Made by a program: the position numbers and the translations under genes. This document shows, piece after piece, positions 18,404 to 27,163 of a DNA stretch of 64,000 nucleotides; the stretch's first letter is position 1; each line of letters begins with the position of its first letter. This DNA is from Catenuloplanes niger (GTDB lineage: Bacteria; Actinomycetota; Actinomycetes; Mycobacteriales; Micromonosporaceae), in contig NZ_JAVDYC010000001.1 of NCBI RefSeq assembly GCF_031458255.1, positions 1,364,001-1,428,000 on the forward strand. Reading direction: 5' to 3'. The notes under the pieces are model-generated. The model saw only the letters and a program-made list of their open reading frames with translations. It did no database searches and was not told the origin of the DNA.

Positions 18404-18426
18404 AAACCTACCAACGTTGTAGGTTT
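18404..18426. promoter_or_regulatory. Palindrome upstream of DUF1684-opp operon
   Basis: AAACCTAC and GTAGGTTT flank a 7-nt centre; the middle CAACGTTG is itself a palindrome. It lies 44 bp upstream of the DUF1684 start in the most AT-rich part of the gap, a likely repressor site for the operon. Confidence 0.6.
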
Positions 18427-18470
18427 CTCGGCGTCGCAGACAGGAACCGCAGCTGGGAGGCGTGGAAGGC

Positions 18471-19163
18471 ATGGCGCTCGTCGTACCGCCGGATGATTTT
18501 CTGGAGTGGCAGCGGGCGCGGCACGCGCGGCTGACGGCACCGCAGGGCAATCTCGCGCTGATCGAGACCCGGTGGGGCGCGGACGACCCGGACGCGGCCC
18601 TGGCCGGGCAGCGCGACACGGTGACCGCGACCCGGCTGCGCCGCACCGACCCGCTGACCGGCGAGACCGAGCGCGGCGTGCGGCTCTGGGACGCCGACTC
18701 CGCCGCCATCAACGCCTTCGACCATGTGGCCCGCTTCGACTACGACCCGGCGTGGGTGCTCGAGGCCCGCTACACCGAGGTGCCCGGCGCCCGGAAGGTC
18801 CCGTTCGAACACATCAAGGACAACGGGGGTACGCGTGAGCTGGCCGTCCCCGGCGACATCTCGCTGACGCTGGACGGCCGCGACTACACGCTGCTCGCCT
18901 TCGACGACGGCGGCACGCTGCTGCTGGTCTTCGCGGACGCCCTGACCGGCAACGACGTCTACGCACCCGGCCGGTTCCTGTCCGTGCGGCGCGAGCCGGG
19001 CGCGACCACGGTGACGCTCGACCTCAACCGGGCCTACGTGCCGCCGTGCGGGTTCTCCGCGCACTTCAATTGCCCGATGCCGCCGCCGCAGAACCGACTG
19101 CGCCTGCCGGTCGCGGCCGGCGAGAAGCAACCCGTCTTCACCAACGGTTTCACCATCCACTAG
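18471..19163 (+). CDS. DUF1684 family protein
   Basis: A 230-residue protein recognised as DUF1684 by its C-terminal block F-N-C-P-M-P-P-P-Q-N-R-L followed by V-A-A-G-E and the upstream R-F-L-S-V-R. The fold is beta-rich with no signal peptide; the biochemical role of the family is not established. GGGAGG 10 nt upstream supports ATG 18471 over GTG 18462. It precedes the oligopeptide-type binding protein by 12 bp, so it is the first gene of that importer's operon and may process or bind the imported ligand. Confidence 0.85.
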   Translation: MALVVPPDDFLEWQRARHARLTAPQGNLALIETRWGADDPDAALAGQRDTVTATRLRRTDPLTGETERGVRLWDADSAAINAFDHVARFDYDPAWVLEARYTEVPGARKVPFEHIKDNGGTRELAVPGDISLTLDGRDYTLLAFDDGGTLLLVFADALTGNDVYAPGRFLSVRREPGATTVTLDLNRAYVPPCGFSAHFNCPMPPPQNRLRLPVAAGEKQPVFTNGFTIH

Positions 19164-19175
19164 GAGACACATCCC

Positions 19176-20666
19176 GTGAAAAGGGCATGGATAGCCGTCG
19201 CGGCCGCCTCGGCGTTGCTGCTGTCGGCCTGCGGTGGCGGCGGGGACGACACCCCGGCCGACAGCGCCGCACAGACGATCGACATCGGCTCGGTCTACGA
19301 GCCGCAGAACCTGGACAACACCGCGGGCGGCGGCCAGGGCGTCACCGAGGCGCTCAACGGCAACGTCTACGAGGGGCTGTTCCGGCTCACCGACGCCGGC
19401 ACGGTCGAGCCGCTGCTGGCCACCGCGCACACCGTCGGCGAGGACGGGCTGACCTACACGTTCACGCTCGCCGACGGCGTGACGTTCCACTCCGGTAAGG
19501 CGCTGACCAGCGCGGACGTGAAGGCCAGCATCGAGCGGGTGACCGCGGAGACGTCGAGGTCCGCGCGGAAGTCGAGCCTCGCGGTGATCAAGGAGATCGC
19601 CACGCCGGACGACAAGACCGTCACGGTCACGCTGTCCGCGCCGTCGATCTCGTTCGTCTACCACCTCAGCTACGTGTGGATCGTGAACACCGCCGCGGGC
19701 GACCTGACCACGACCGCGGACGGCACCGGGCCGTACCGGCTCGGCGAGTGGAAGCGCGGCGCGACGCTGTCGCTGACCCGCAACGACGCGTACTGGGGCA
19801 CGAAGGCGAAGAACGCGGGCGCGGTCTTCCACTACTTCACGGACGCGACCGCGCTCAACAACGCGCTGCTCACGAACGCGGTGGACATCGTGACCAGCGA
19901 GCAGTCCCCGGACGCGCTGGCCCAGTTCGAATCCAACCCCGCCTACAAGATCAACGAGGGTACGTCGACCACGAAGCTGCTGCTGGCGTTCAACGACCGG
20001 GTCGCGCCGTTCGACAAGGTGCCGGTCCGCAAGGCGGTCAGCGCCGCGATCGACAACGCGAAGCTGCTCAACTCGATCTGGGGCGAGTACGGCACGCTGA
20101 TCGGCTCGATGGTCCCGCCCGGCGACCCCTGGTACGAGGACCTGACCGCGGTCAACGCCTACGACGTCGAGGCCGCCAAGCGCCTGCTCGCCGAGGGCGG
20201 CGTGCCGAACGGCTTCACGTTCACGCTGGACACGCCGAACTACGACCCGCACCCGACCGCGGCCACGTTCATCAAGAGCGAGCTCGCCAAGATCGGCGTC
20301 ACCGTCGAGATCAACACGATCACGTCCGACGAGTGGTACACGAAGGTCTACCAGGAGCGCGACTTCCAGGCCACGATGCAGGAGCACGTCAACGACCGCG
20401 ACGTCGTCTGGTACGGCAACCCGGACTTCTACTGGGGCTACGACAACGCCACCGTGGCCGACCTGGTGAAGCAGGCCGAGGCCGCGAAGACCGAGGCCGC
20501 GCAGGCCGACCTGCTGAAGCAGGCCAACAAGATCATCGCGGCGGAGGCGGCCAGCGACTGGCTGTACCTCTACCCGCAGATCGTGGTCGCCTCGGCCGAC
20601 CTGTCGGGCTACCCGCTCAACGGCCGCAACTCGCAGTTCTTCGTGTACGACATCGTGAAGAGCTAG
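19176..20666 (+). CDS. ABC importer substrate-binding lipoprotein, family 5 (peptide/nickel type)
   Basis: A 496-residue SBP_bac_5 lipoprotein. The signal peptide ends in the lipobox L-L-S-A-C, giving lipidated Cys20, followed by a Gly-rich spacer. E-P-Q-N-L-D, V-Y-E-G-L-F and G-T-G-P-Y-R-L are family landmarks. It captures a peptide or related ligand outside the membrane and hands it to the two permeases encoded directly downstream (11-bp gap). The ligand cannot be predicted from sequence. Confidence 0.92.
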   Translation: MKRAWIAVAAASALLLSACGGGGDDTPADSAAQTIDIGSVYEPQNLDNTAGGGQGVTEALNGNVYEGLFRLTDAGTVEPLLATAHTVGEDGLTYTFTLADGVTFHSGKALTSADVKASIERVTAETSRSARKSSLAVIKEIATPDDKTVTVTLSAPSISFVYHLSYVWIVNTAAGDLTTTADGTGPYRLGEWKRGATLSLTRNDAYWGTKAKNAGAVFHYFTDATALNNALLTNAVDIVTSEQSPDALAQFESNPAYKINEGTSTTKLLLAFNDRVAPFDKVPVRKAVSAAIDNAKLLNSIWGEYGTLIGSMVPPGDPWYEDLTAVNAYDVEAAKRLLAEGGVPNGFTFTLDTPNYDPHPTAATFIKSELAKIGVTVEINTITSDEWYTKVYQERDFQATMQEHVNDRDVVWYGNPDFYWGYDNATVADLVKQAEAAKTEAAQADLLKQANKIIAAEAASDWLYLYPQIVVASADLSGYPLNGRNSQFFVYDIVKS

Positions 20667-20677
20667 ATTCGGCAATC

Positions 20678-21631
20678 ATGATCACCTACCTGGTACGCCG
20701 GACCGCGCTGCTGCTGGCATCGCTGTCCCTCGCCAGCGTGGTGCTGTTCCTCCTGCTCCGGTTCCTGCCGGGCGACCCGGTCAACGCGCTGCTCTCCGTG
20801 GGAGCGACCGACGCGCAGATCGAGGCCGCCCGGCGGGAGCTGGGCACGAACGAACCGGTGGCCGCGCAGTTCCTCTCCTGGCTCGGCGACGCGGTCACCT
20901 TCGATCTCGGCCGGTCGCTGATCAGCAACCTGGCGGTCGGCCCGGAGATCGCCGCGCGGCTGCCGGTGACCGTGCCGCTCACGCTCGCCGGCTTCGTGCT
21001 GGCCGTGCTGATCGCGGTACCGGTCGGCTTCCTCGCCGCCTACCGCGCGGAGAAGTGGGACGGGCCGCTGCTCAACGGCGTCGCGCAGTTCGGGCTCGCC
21101 GTACCCGCGTTCTGGCTCGGCCTGCTGCTCGTCACGATCTTCGCGCTGAACCTGCGCGTGCTCCCGGCCGGTGGCTTCCCGCCGGCCGGCTGGTCCGACC
21201 CGGCCGCGGCCGCCACCGCGCTGACGCTGCCGGTCGTCACGGTCGCGCTGGTGATGTCCGCGTCGCTGATCCGCTACGTGCGCGCGGCCACGCTCGACGT
21301 GCTCGGCAGCGACTTCCTGCGCACCGCCCGCGCGCTCGGCTCGTCGCTGCCCGCCGCGATGTGGCGGCACGGCCTGCGCAACGCGGCCGCGCCGGTCATC
21401 GCGGTGCTCGCGATCGAGCTGGCCACCACGTTCCTCGGCGCGGTCGTCATCGAGAGCGTGTTCGCCCTGCCCGGCCTGGGCTCCATGCTGACCCGGGCGA
21501 TCGCCCAGCGCGACTACCCGGTCATCCAGGGCGTCATGCTGGTCAGCACGTTCGCGGTGCTGGCCGTCGGCTTCCTCGGCGACGTCGCCCAGCGCGTCGC
21601 CGACCCGCGTCTGCTGCGCGGCCGCTCATGA
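20678..21631 (+). CDS. ABC importer permease, DppB/OppB type
   Basis: A 317-residue inner-membrane permease with about six membrane segments. The N-terminal Y-L-V-R-R-T and F-L-P-G-D-P-V are OppB-type hallmarks. The cytoplasmic EAA loop (about 215-235) contains D-F-L-R-T-A-R-A-L-G and contacts the ATPases. Its stop overlaps the next permease as ATGA, so the two subunits are translationally coupled. Confidence 0.92.
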   Translation: MITYLVRRTALLLASLSLASVVLFLLLRFLPGDPVNALLSVGATDAQIEAARRELGTNEPVAAQFLSWLGDAVTFDLGRSLISNLAVGPEIAARLPVTVPLTLAGFVLAVLIAVPVGFLAAYRAEKWDGPLLNGVAQFGLAVPAFWLGLLLVTIFALNLRVLPAGGFPPAGWSDPAAAATALTLPVVTVALVMSASLIRYVRAATLDVLGSDFLRTARALGSSLPAAMWRHGLRNAAAPVIAVLAIELATTFLGAVVIESVFALPGLGSMLTRAIAQRDYPVIQGVMLVSTFAVLAVGFLGDVAQRVADPRLLRGRS

Positions 21632-22437
21632 GGCGCCTGCACCTGGCCGCCGGGCTGGTCCTGGTCGGCGTGATCGGCGGCGCGGTCCTGCTGTCGTACC
21701 TGTGGCTGCCGTTCGCCCCGGACGACACCGGCGGCGGGCGGCTGTCCCCACCCGGCGGCGACCACTGGCTCGGCACCGACAAGCTCGGCCGCGACCTGTT
21801 CACCCAGCTGCTGATCGGCGGCCGGATCGCGATCGGCACCGCACTCGGCGCGGTCACCGTCGGTGGCCTGCTCGGCGTCCTGTTCGGACTGCTGGCCGGC
21901 TTCGCGGCCCGCTGGCTCGACGACGCGGTCGCGGTCACGCTGGACATCCTGATCGCGTTCCCCACGCTGCTGCTGGCCATGCTGATCGTGGCCGGGTTCG
22001 GCGCCTCACTCGGCGCGGCCGTGCTCGCGATCGGGCTGGCCATGGCCGCGATCGTCGCCCGCCTGACCCGGATCCTGGTCAAGCAGGTGCTGTCCCGCGA
22101 CTACATCACCGCGGCACGCATCTCCGGCGTGTCCTGGCCGCGGATCGTGCTCACCCACGTGCTGCCCAACATCTGGCCGGTCGTGCTGGTCAACCTCGCG
22201 CTGCAGGCCGGCCTCGCGGTGCTGGCCGAGGCGTCGCTGTCCTACCTCGGCCTCGGCACACCCCCACCGAACGCGTCCTGGGGCCGCCTGCTCTTCGAGG
22301 CCCAGGGCACCGTCCTCACCGCGCCGGTCGCCGCGATCGCCCCCGGCCTGGCCCTGGTCGCCCTGGTCGTCGGCATCAACCTGACCGCCGACGGCCTCCG
22401 CGACCTCGCCGACCCGACCCGCCGGAGGTCCCGATGA
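21628..22437 (+). CDS. ABC importer permease, DppC/OppC type
   Basis: A 269-residue permease, the heterodimer partner of the preceding one. H-W-L-G-T-D-K-L-G-R-D near residue 47 is the DppC signature, and the EAA loop reads Y-I-T-A-A-R-I-S-G-V. About five or six membrane helices. It starts within the previous gene's stop (ATGA). Its own 3' end lies in a short duplicated ribosome-binding segment before the first ATPase gene. Confidence 0.92.
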   Translation: MRRLHLAAGLVLVGVIGGAVLLSYLWLPFAPDDTGGGRLSPPGGDHWLGTDKLGRDLFTQLLIGGRIAIGTALGAVTVGGLLGVLFGLLAGFAARWLDDAVAVTLDILIAFPTLLLAMLIVAGFGASLGAAVLAIGLAMAAIVARLTRILVKQVLSRDYITAARISGVSWPRIVLTHVLPNIWPVVLVNLALQAGLAVLAEASLSYLGLGTPPPNASWGRLLFEAQGTVLTAPVAAIAPGLALVALVVGINLTADGLRDLADPTRRRSR

Positions 22438-22523
22438 GCACGCCAGCCGCCGGCCCGCACCGGCCGGTCCCGTCCTCCACCCCTAAGCACTCCCGCCGCC
22501 TCGGCCGCCGGAGGTCGCGATGA
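22420..22523 (+). repeat. Duplicated ribosome-binding/start segment with 29-codon frame between
   Basis: The 18-nt segment CGCCGGAGGTCSCGATGA occurs at 22420-22437 and again at 22506-22523 (17 of 18 identical). The first copy could start a 29-codon basic peptide (22434-22523) whose stop overlaps the ATPase ATG. It looks like a local duplication that moved the ATPase start, possibly preserving translational coupling. Confidence 0.6.
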
Positions 22524-23443
22524 CCGCGGTGCTGTCCGTCGCCGGCCTGACCGTGCGCAGCGGTGGCCGCACACTCGTCCACGACGTGTCGTTCGAGGTC
22601 GCGCCGGGCGCCCGGGCCGGACTGATCGGCGAGTCGGGCTCCGGCAAGTCGCTGACCGCGCTCGCCGTCACCGGTCTGCTCCCGCCCGGCCTGACCGCCA
22701 CCGGCTCCGCGGTCCTCGACGGCACGGTCGACATGGTGGGCGCGCCGGAGCGGCAGCGGATCCGGGCCCGTGGCGGCGTCGCGGCCGTGGTGTTCCAGGA
22801 GCCGTTGACCGCGCTGGACCCGCTGATGCGGGTCGGGAGGCAGATCGCGGAACCGCTGCGGCGCTGGCGGCGACTGCGCGGCCCGGCGCTCGACACGGCC
22901 GTCACCGCGGCGCTCGACGAGGTACGGCTGCCCGCGGGCGCGGCCCGGTCGTTCCCGCACGAGCTGTCCGGCGGGCAACGGCAGCGGGTGGCGATCGCGA
23001 TGGCGCTGGCCTGCCGGCCCCGGCTGCTGATCGCGGACGAGCCGACCACCGCGCTGGACGTGACCGTGCAGGCCGAGATCCTCGACCTGCTCGACGGGCT
23101 GGTCCGCGACCGCGGCATGGCACTGCTGTTCATCACGCACGATCTGCCGGTCGCGGCCCGGATCGCCGACCGGCTGCTGGTCATGCGCGACGGCCGGGTG
23201 GTCGAGTCCGGCCCGGCCGCGTCGGTGATCGGCGCGCCGTCCCACGAGTACACCCGCACGCTGGTCGCCGGCGCGCGCCGCTTCGACGCGGCCCTCGACC
23301 TCCCGCTGCCGCCGGGCAACAGCGCCACGCCGGGCAACAGCGCCACGCCGGGCAGCGGCACCACGCCGGGCAGCGGCACCACGCCGGGCGTCGTCTTCGA
23401 TGACGGGGTGCGGAAGAGCAGTGACGGGAACGCGCATGACTGA
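22520..23443 (+). CDS. ABC importer ATPase, DppD/OppD type
   Basis: A 307-residue ATPase: Walker A G-E-S-G-S-G-K-S (about 37-44), Q-loop Q-E-P, signature L-S-G-G-Q-R-Q-R, Walker B L-L-I-A-D-E-P, and H-loop T-H-D. The OppD-type C-terminal region (H-E-Y-T-R-T-L) is present, but the oligopeptide-transporter Cys cluster is absent. An 18-bp tandem repeat adds a Pro/Gly/Ser/Thr-rich tail just before the end. GGAGG precedes the ATG, and the 3' end overlaps the second ATPase by 8 nt. Confidence 0.92.
   Translation: MTAVLSVAGLTVRSGGRTLVHDVSFEVAPGARAGLIGESGSGKSLTALAVTGLLPPGLTATGSAVLDGTVDMVGAPERQRIRARGGVAAVVFQEPLTALDPLMRVGRQIAEPLRRWRRLRGPALDTAVTAALDEVRLPAGAARSFPHELSGGQRQRVAIAMALACRPRLLIADEPTTALDVTVQAEILDLLDGLVRDRGMALLFITHDLPVAARIADRLLVMRDGRVVESGPAASVIGAPSHEYTRTLVAGARRFDAALDLPLPPGNSATPGNSATPGSGTTPGSGTTPGVVFDDGVRKSSDGNAHD
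23312..23389 (+). repeat. 18-bp tandem repeat in ATPase C terminus
   Basis: Four in-frame copies of CCGGGC(A/G)(A/G)C(A/G)... in 18-bp steps (23312, 23330, 23348, 23366) plus a 6-bp stub. They encode P-G-N-S-A-T twice and P-G-S-G-T-T twice, a flexible tail. Copy number may vary between strains. Confidence 0.9.
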
Positions 23444-24191
23444 GCCGATCATCGAGGCCGCGTCCGTCGGTTTCGCCTACCGGGCCGGGGTTCCGGCGCT
23501 GACCGACGTGTCGCTCGCCGTCCACGGTGGACGCGGTGTCGCGCTGGTCGGCGAGTCCGGGGCGGGTAAGACCACGCTGCTGCGGCTGCTGCTGGGCCTG
23601 GCCCGGCCGACCACCGGGGAGATCCGGTTCGACGGGGCACCGCTGCACCGGGGGCGGCTGCGGGACTACCGGCGCGGCGTGCAGACCGTGTTCCAGGACC
23701 CGTACTCGTCGCTCGACCCGCGGCAGCGCGTGGACCGGATCGTGGCGGAGCCGCTCCGCGGGCTGGGCGTGGCCACCGGCCGGGCCGAGATCGGCGCCCG
23801 GGTCGCGGAGGCGCTCGACTCGGTCGGGCTACCCGCCGACGCCGCGACCCGGTACCCGCACGAGTTCTCCGGCGGGCAACGGCAGCGGATCGCGATCGCC
23901 CGTGCCATCGTCTGTCACCCACGCGTGCTGCTGGCCGACGAGCCGGTCAGCGCGCTCGACCTGACCACCCGCGTGAAGATCATCGACCTGCTGGCCGAGC
24001 TGCGGGCCACCCGCGACCTGACGCTGCTGCTGGTCTCGCACGACCTCGGCGTGGTGGCCACGCTCTGCGCGCACACCGCCGTGCTGGAGCGCGGCCGGAT
24101 CGTCGAGCAGGGCAACACCGCGGCCGTGCTCGGCGCACCGTCCCATCCGTACACCCGGAGATTGCTGAGCAGCGTGCCCCGCCTGCCCTGA
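23436..24191 (+). CDS. ABC importer ATPase, DppF/OppF type
   Basis: A 251-residue ATPase with Walker A G-E-S-G-A-G-K-T-T, F-Q-D-P-Y-S-S-L-D-P (the DppF hallmark), signature F-S-G-G-Q-R-Q-R, Walker B L-L-A-D-E-P and H-D-L-G-V-V. It is the second nucleotide-binding subunit and last gene of the importer operon. The C terminus is short, ending soon after H-P-Y-T-R-R-L-L. ATG 23436 is chosen by homology of the start (T-E-P-I-I-E-A), overlapping the previous gene by 8 nt. Confidence 0.92.
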   Translation: MTEPIIEAASVGFAYRAGVPALTDVSLAVHGGRGVALVGESGAGKTTLLRLLLGLARPTTGEIRFDGAPLHRGRLRDYRRGVQTVFQDPYSSLDPRQRVDRIVAEPLRGLGVATGRAEIGARVAEALDSVGLPADAATRYPHEFSGGQRQRIAIARAIVCHPRVLLADEPVSALDLTTRVKIIDLLAELRATRDLTLLLVSHDLGVVATLCAHTAVLERGRIVEQGNTAAVLGAPSHPYTRRLLSSVPRLP

Positions 24192-24280
24192 CGCCGCGCG
24201 GCGACCGGAGCCGGCAACGCGCCGCACGCGAGCCACGGAGTCCGCGGGCGAGCCGCGTCGCCGCCCCGAACGACGAGGCG

Positions 24281-25672
24281 TCAACCCGCCCGGATCGCGA
24301 CCACGCCGGGTTCGTCTCCGGCCTGGTGCCGGAGCCGGTCGACCATGCCGGGGACGGTCCAGGTGACGTCGAACCACGGTGTCGTCACCGGGCAGCCGAC
24401 GGACAGCGTGGTGGGGCCGTCGCGGGTCTCGGTGCCGTGCCATTCGGCGAGGCCGCCGGCCCGGCCGATCGCGGCCTGGATCAGGTTGCGCTGGTCCTCG
24501 GTGGCGGCCGGGTCGACGTAGACGCGTGCCGTCGTGCCGTCCCGGGCCGCGGCGACGGCCGGCTGGTCCGGGACGCCGTCCGGGTCGCACGGGCCGATCG
24601 CGCCGGCAGCCCACCCGGCACCGGCGGCGACCAGGACCGTCGCCGCGCCCGCCAGCCAGCGGCGGGGGTGCCGCGCGACGAGGGCGACCGGGAACGGGAA
24701 CGGGCGCTGCGCCGCGGCGATCAGCAGCGCGCCCAGGGTCAGGAAGATCAGCGCGTACGTCGGGCCGGCCGCGAAGTCGTACACCAGCGGTTGCCAGAAC
24801 GGGATCACCGGCGGGTAGCCCGGTTCCGGGCCGTGCCACCAGATCCGCACCGCCTCCCAGCCGAACAGCAGCACCAGTGGCAGCGGCAGCACCCAGATCA
24901 TCGCGAGCAGCCCGATCGGGCTGTCGCCGTGCTCGGTGCGCCGGCTGACCCAGCCGAACACCAGGAACGCGACCACCGCACCGGCCGGCGCTCCGGGCAG
25001 CGCGGCCCACCGCATCCACTCGGGCGCGGCCCGGCTCAGTGAGTAGGCGACGTGCCCGTCCGAGTCGTAGGCGGGCAGGTCCGGCCAGTAGCGGGCGGAG
25101 AACTCCAGCACCAGGCCGTCGCGTTCGGCCCAGAATCCGGGCTCGGCCGGCACGCCGGGGATGACGACGAGATCGTGGACGGTCCAGCCGGCCGCGGTGA
25201 GCCGTGCGCGGGCGCCCGCGGTGTAGCCGGCCACGTCGCGGGTGGCGTCGGTGTGCTCGGCGAGGTACGTCACGTAGCCGTGGATCGGCCCGCCCTCGGC
25301 GTCCGGCGCGGGCACGAAGTCCGGCACGTCACCGCCGCCGTAGACGTGCAGGCCCGGGAAGACGACGTCGTTGAGCGCGGCGGCCCGGTCACCGCTCGGC
25401 AGCGGTGGCACGGCCGCCCACGCCACCCGGGTCGAGGCCACGCCGCCGACGAACGCGCCGAGGACCATGACCAGCAACGCGAGCGGTACGACCAGCGGGT
25501 TCTTCGGCCGCCCGAGCCGCGCCCGGGCACCGTGCCACAGGATGTCGGCGGTCTCCCGGGCGCTCAGCCGCTCGCCGGACTCGGCGAGCGTGTCGAGCAG
25601 TTCCGCGCGGCGCGGACCGGGCGGGAAAGCCAGCGCGGCGAGCCGGTGCCCCGGCCGTGACGGCGGCGTCAC
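24281..25672 (-). CDS. Polytopic membrane protein coupled to PadR regulator
   Basis: A 463-residue protein with a cytoplasmic N-terminal helical part (about 1-55, R-R-A-E-L-L-D-T-L), one membrane segment (about 60-82), an extracytoplasmic domain of about 120 residues, then several membrane segments (about 225-350) and a C-terminal outside domain with two Cys. The N-terminal part resembles the HAAS/permease-prefix domains often encoded beside PadR genes; that likeness is tentative. GTG 25672 overlaps the PadR stop (GTGA), so both are co-translated and PadR probably controls this operon. I do not recognise the outside domains. Confidence 0.75.
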   Translation of the reverse strand: MTPPSRPGHRLAALAFPPGPRRAELLDTLAESGERLSARETADILWHGARARLGRPKNPLVVPLALLVMVLGAFVGGVASTRVAWAAVPPLPSGDRAAALNDVVFPGLHVYGGGDVPDFVPAPDAEGGPIHGYVTYLAEHTDATRDVAGYTAGARARLTAAGWTVHDLVVIPGVPAEPGFWAERDGLVLEFSARYWPDLPAYDSDGHVAYSLSRAAPEWMRWAALPGAPAGAVVAFLVFGWVSRRTEHGDSPIGLLAMIWVLPLPLVLLFGWEAVRIWWHGPEPGYPPVIPFWQPLVYDFAAGPTYALIFLTLGALLIAAAQRPFPFPVALVARHPRRWLAGAATVLVAAGAGWAAGAIGPCDPDGVPDQPAVAAARDGTTARVYVDPAATEDQRNLIQAAIGRAGGLAEWHGTETRDGPTTLSVGCPVTTPWFDVTWTVPGMVDRLRHQAGDEPGVVAIRAG

Positions 25673-26007
25673 CAGGCGATCCGGTGCGCGTGGCCGAGCC
25701 GGCGGCGCGCCGCGAGCTGCGCGGTGGCGGCCTCGGCGGCGCGGCGCAGGCGCTCGCTCTCCGCCTCGAGCGCGGCCTCGCCGTCACCGGTGAGCCGGTA
25801 GTAGCGCCGGTTGCGGCCGCCGACCGTCTCCTCGCGGTCGACCGCGATCAGCCCGTCGGCGGCGAGCCGGTCCAGCGCGCCGTAGAGCGTGCCGGCCAGC
25901 AGCCGGACCCTGCCGTCGGAGAGTCGCTGCACCTCGCGGATGACGCCGTAACCGTGCCGGGGCGCGTCGGCGAGCGCGGAGAGGATCCACAGCGAGGCTT
26001 CGTGCAT
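25669..26007 (-). CDS. PadR-family transcriptional regulator
   Basis: A 112-residue PadR protein: W-I-L-S-A-L-A-D-A-P-R-H-G-Y-G-V-I at the N terminus, L-L-A-G-T-L-Y-G-A-L-D-R-L as recognition helix, and the wing R-N-R-R-Y-Y-R-L-T. ATG 26007 is preferred over the TTG at 26016. A -10-like TATATT lies 7 nt before the ATG, so the mRNA is probably leaderless. Direct repeats at 26022-26069 cover this promoter and are likely its own binding sites. It is coupled to the membrane protein downstream. Confidence 0.9.
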   Translation of the reverse strand: MHEASLWILSALADAPRHGYGVIREVQRLSDGRVRLLAGTLYGALDRLAADGLIAVDREETVGGRNRRYYRLTGDGEAALEAESERLRRAAEAATAQLAARRRLGHAHRIAW

Positions 26008-26021
26008 GCGGCCCAATATAA

Positions 26022-26069
26022 AGACGCTCTGACTATCAACGCAAGAAGATATTCAGACTCTCTGACTAT
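26022..26069. promoter_or_regulatory. PadR promoter with 15-bp direct repeat
   Basis: AGACGCTCTGACTAT (26022-26036) recurs as AGACTCTCTGACTAT (26055-26069), 14 of 15 identical and 33 bp apart (about three helical turns). On the minus strand TTGCGT, 17 nt, TTATAT forms a promoter between and over the repeats, firing into padR. Confidence 0.65.
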
Positions 26070-26117
26070 GACGCGGCCGCCCCGCCGTCACGCGGACCGA
26101 CGAGGCAGGATGGAGCG

Positions 26118-27026
26118 ATGAGCGGAACCACGATCATCAGCGTCGCCCTGGCGCTCCTGACGGTGCTGGTCGCGTTCGGCGCGGTCGCCGCCGGCCGCCC
26201 GGCCGCCCGGCGGCTGCGCGACGTCGAACGCGGCCGGACCGCACTCGACTGGGTCGTCACCCGCGTCCCGCCGAGTCTGCTGGTGGTGACGGCCGCACTG
26301 CTGCTGGTCGCGACGCTGCTCAACGTGTTCCTGGAGATCATGGACGCGGTGCTGGAGGGCGACGACCTGACCGTGATCGACCGCCCGGCCGTGGCCTGGG
26401 TCGCGGAGCAGCGCGAGGCCTGGCGGGACACGCTGGTGATCAGCCTGACCGACATCGGCGGCAAGGTGGGGCTCACGCTGCTGCTGGCCGCGGCCGCGAT
26501 CACGGTGGCGGTCCGGCTGCGCGCGGTGCGCCCCGCGCTGATCGCGGCGCTCGCCGGTGGCGGCGGCGCGATGCTGGTCACCGGCATCAAGGCGCTGATC
26601 GCCCGGGACCGCCCCGATCCGCTGCTGCGCGCGGTCGTGGAGGACGGCTTCTCGTTCCCGTCCGGGCACGCGACCACGTCCCTGGTCGTGCTCGGCGCGG
26701 TCGCCTGGCTGGTCTCCATGGCCACCGCGTCGCACACGGTCCGCGCGACCGCGTGGGTGGCCGCCGTGCTCCTTTCCGGCGGGATCGGACTGTCCCGTGT
26801 CTACCTCGGCGTGCACTACCCCACGGACGTGCTGGCCGGCTGGATCCTCGGCGCCGCCTGGCTGGCCACGGTCGCGCTCGCGGACCGGCTCCCCGCGCTG
26901 CGGTGGCGGCTCGACGGCCCGGCGCCACTCGCCCGGTACCCGCGCACGGTGCTGATCGGCACCGTGGTGCTCGGCTTCGCGCTGATCCTGGCCGCGGTCT
27001 GGTTCATGGCGTCCGTCGAGGACTGA
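26118..27026 (+). CDS. PAP2-superfamily membrane phosphatase
   Basis: A 302-residue integral membrane protein with about six helices. It carries the full PAP2 phosphatase signature: K-A-L-I-A-R-D-R-P, then P-S-G-H, then S-R-V-Y-L-G-V-H-Y-P-T-D with the catalytic His. It should dephosphorylate a lipid phosphate or undecaprenyl pyrophosphate at the outer face of the membrane. Ribosome binding site AGGATGGAG precedes ATG 26118. It is divergent from padR, whose repeats lie just upstream, so shared regulation is possible. Confidence 0.9.
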   Translation: MSGTTIISVALALLTVLVAFGAVAAGRPAARRLRDVERGRTALDWVVTRVPPSLLVVTAALLLVATLLNVFLEIMDAVLEGDDLTVIDRPAVAWVAEQREAWRDTLVISLTDIGGKVGLTLLLAAAAITVAVRLRAVRPALIAALAGGGGAMLVTGIKALIARDRPDPLLRAVVEDGFSFPSGHATTSLVVLGAVAWLVSMATASHTVRATAWVAAVLLSGGIGLSRVYLGVHYPTDVLAGWILGAAWLATVALADRLPALRWRLDGPAPLARYPRTVLIGTVVLGFALILAAVWFMASVED

Positions 27027-27163
27027 CCACAACGGAGCGTGACGGGTACGCGGGGCACTCCCCCGCGTACCCCACCGGATTGCCTTGTTCTTGTAGGGTC
27101 TGCCCGGCCGGTACATCGATGAGACCCGGCTACCGTTCGATCACTTTCAGTGATGGAGGACAT

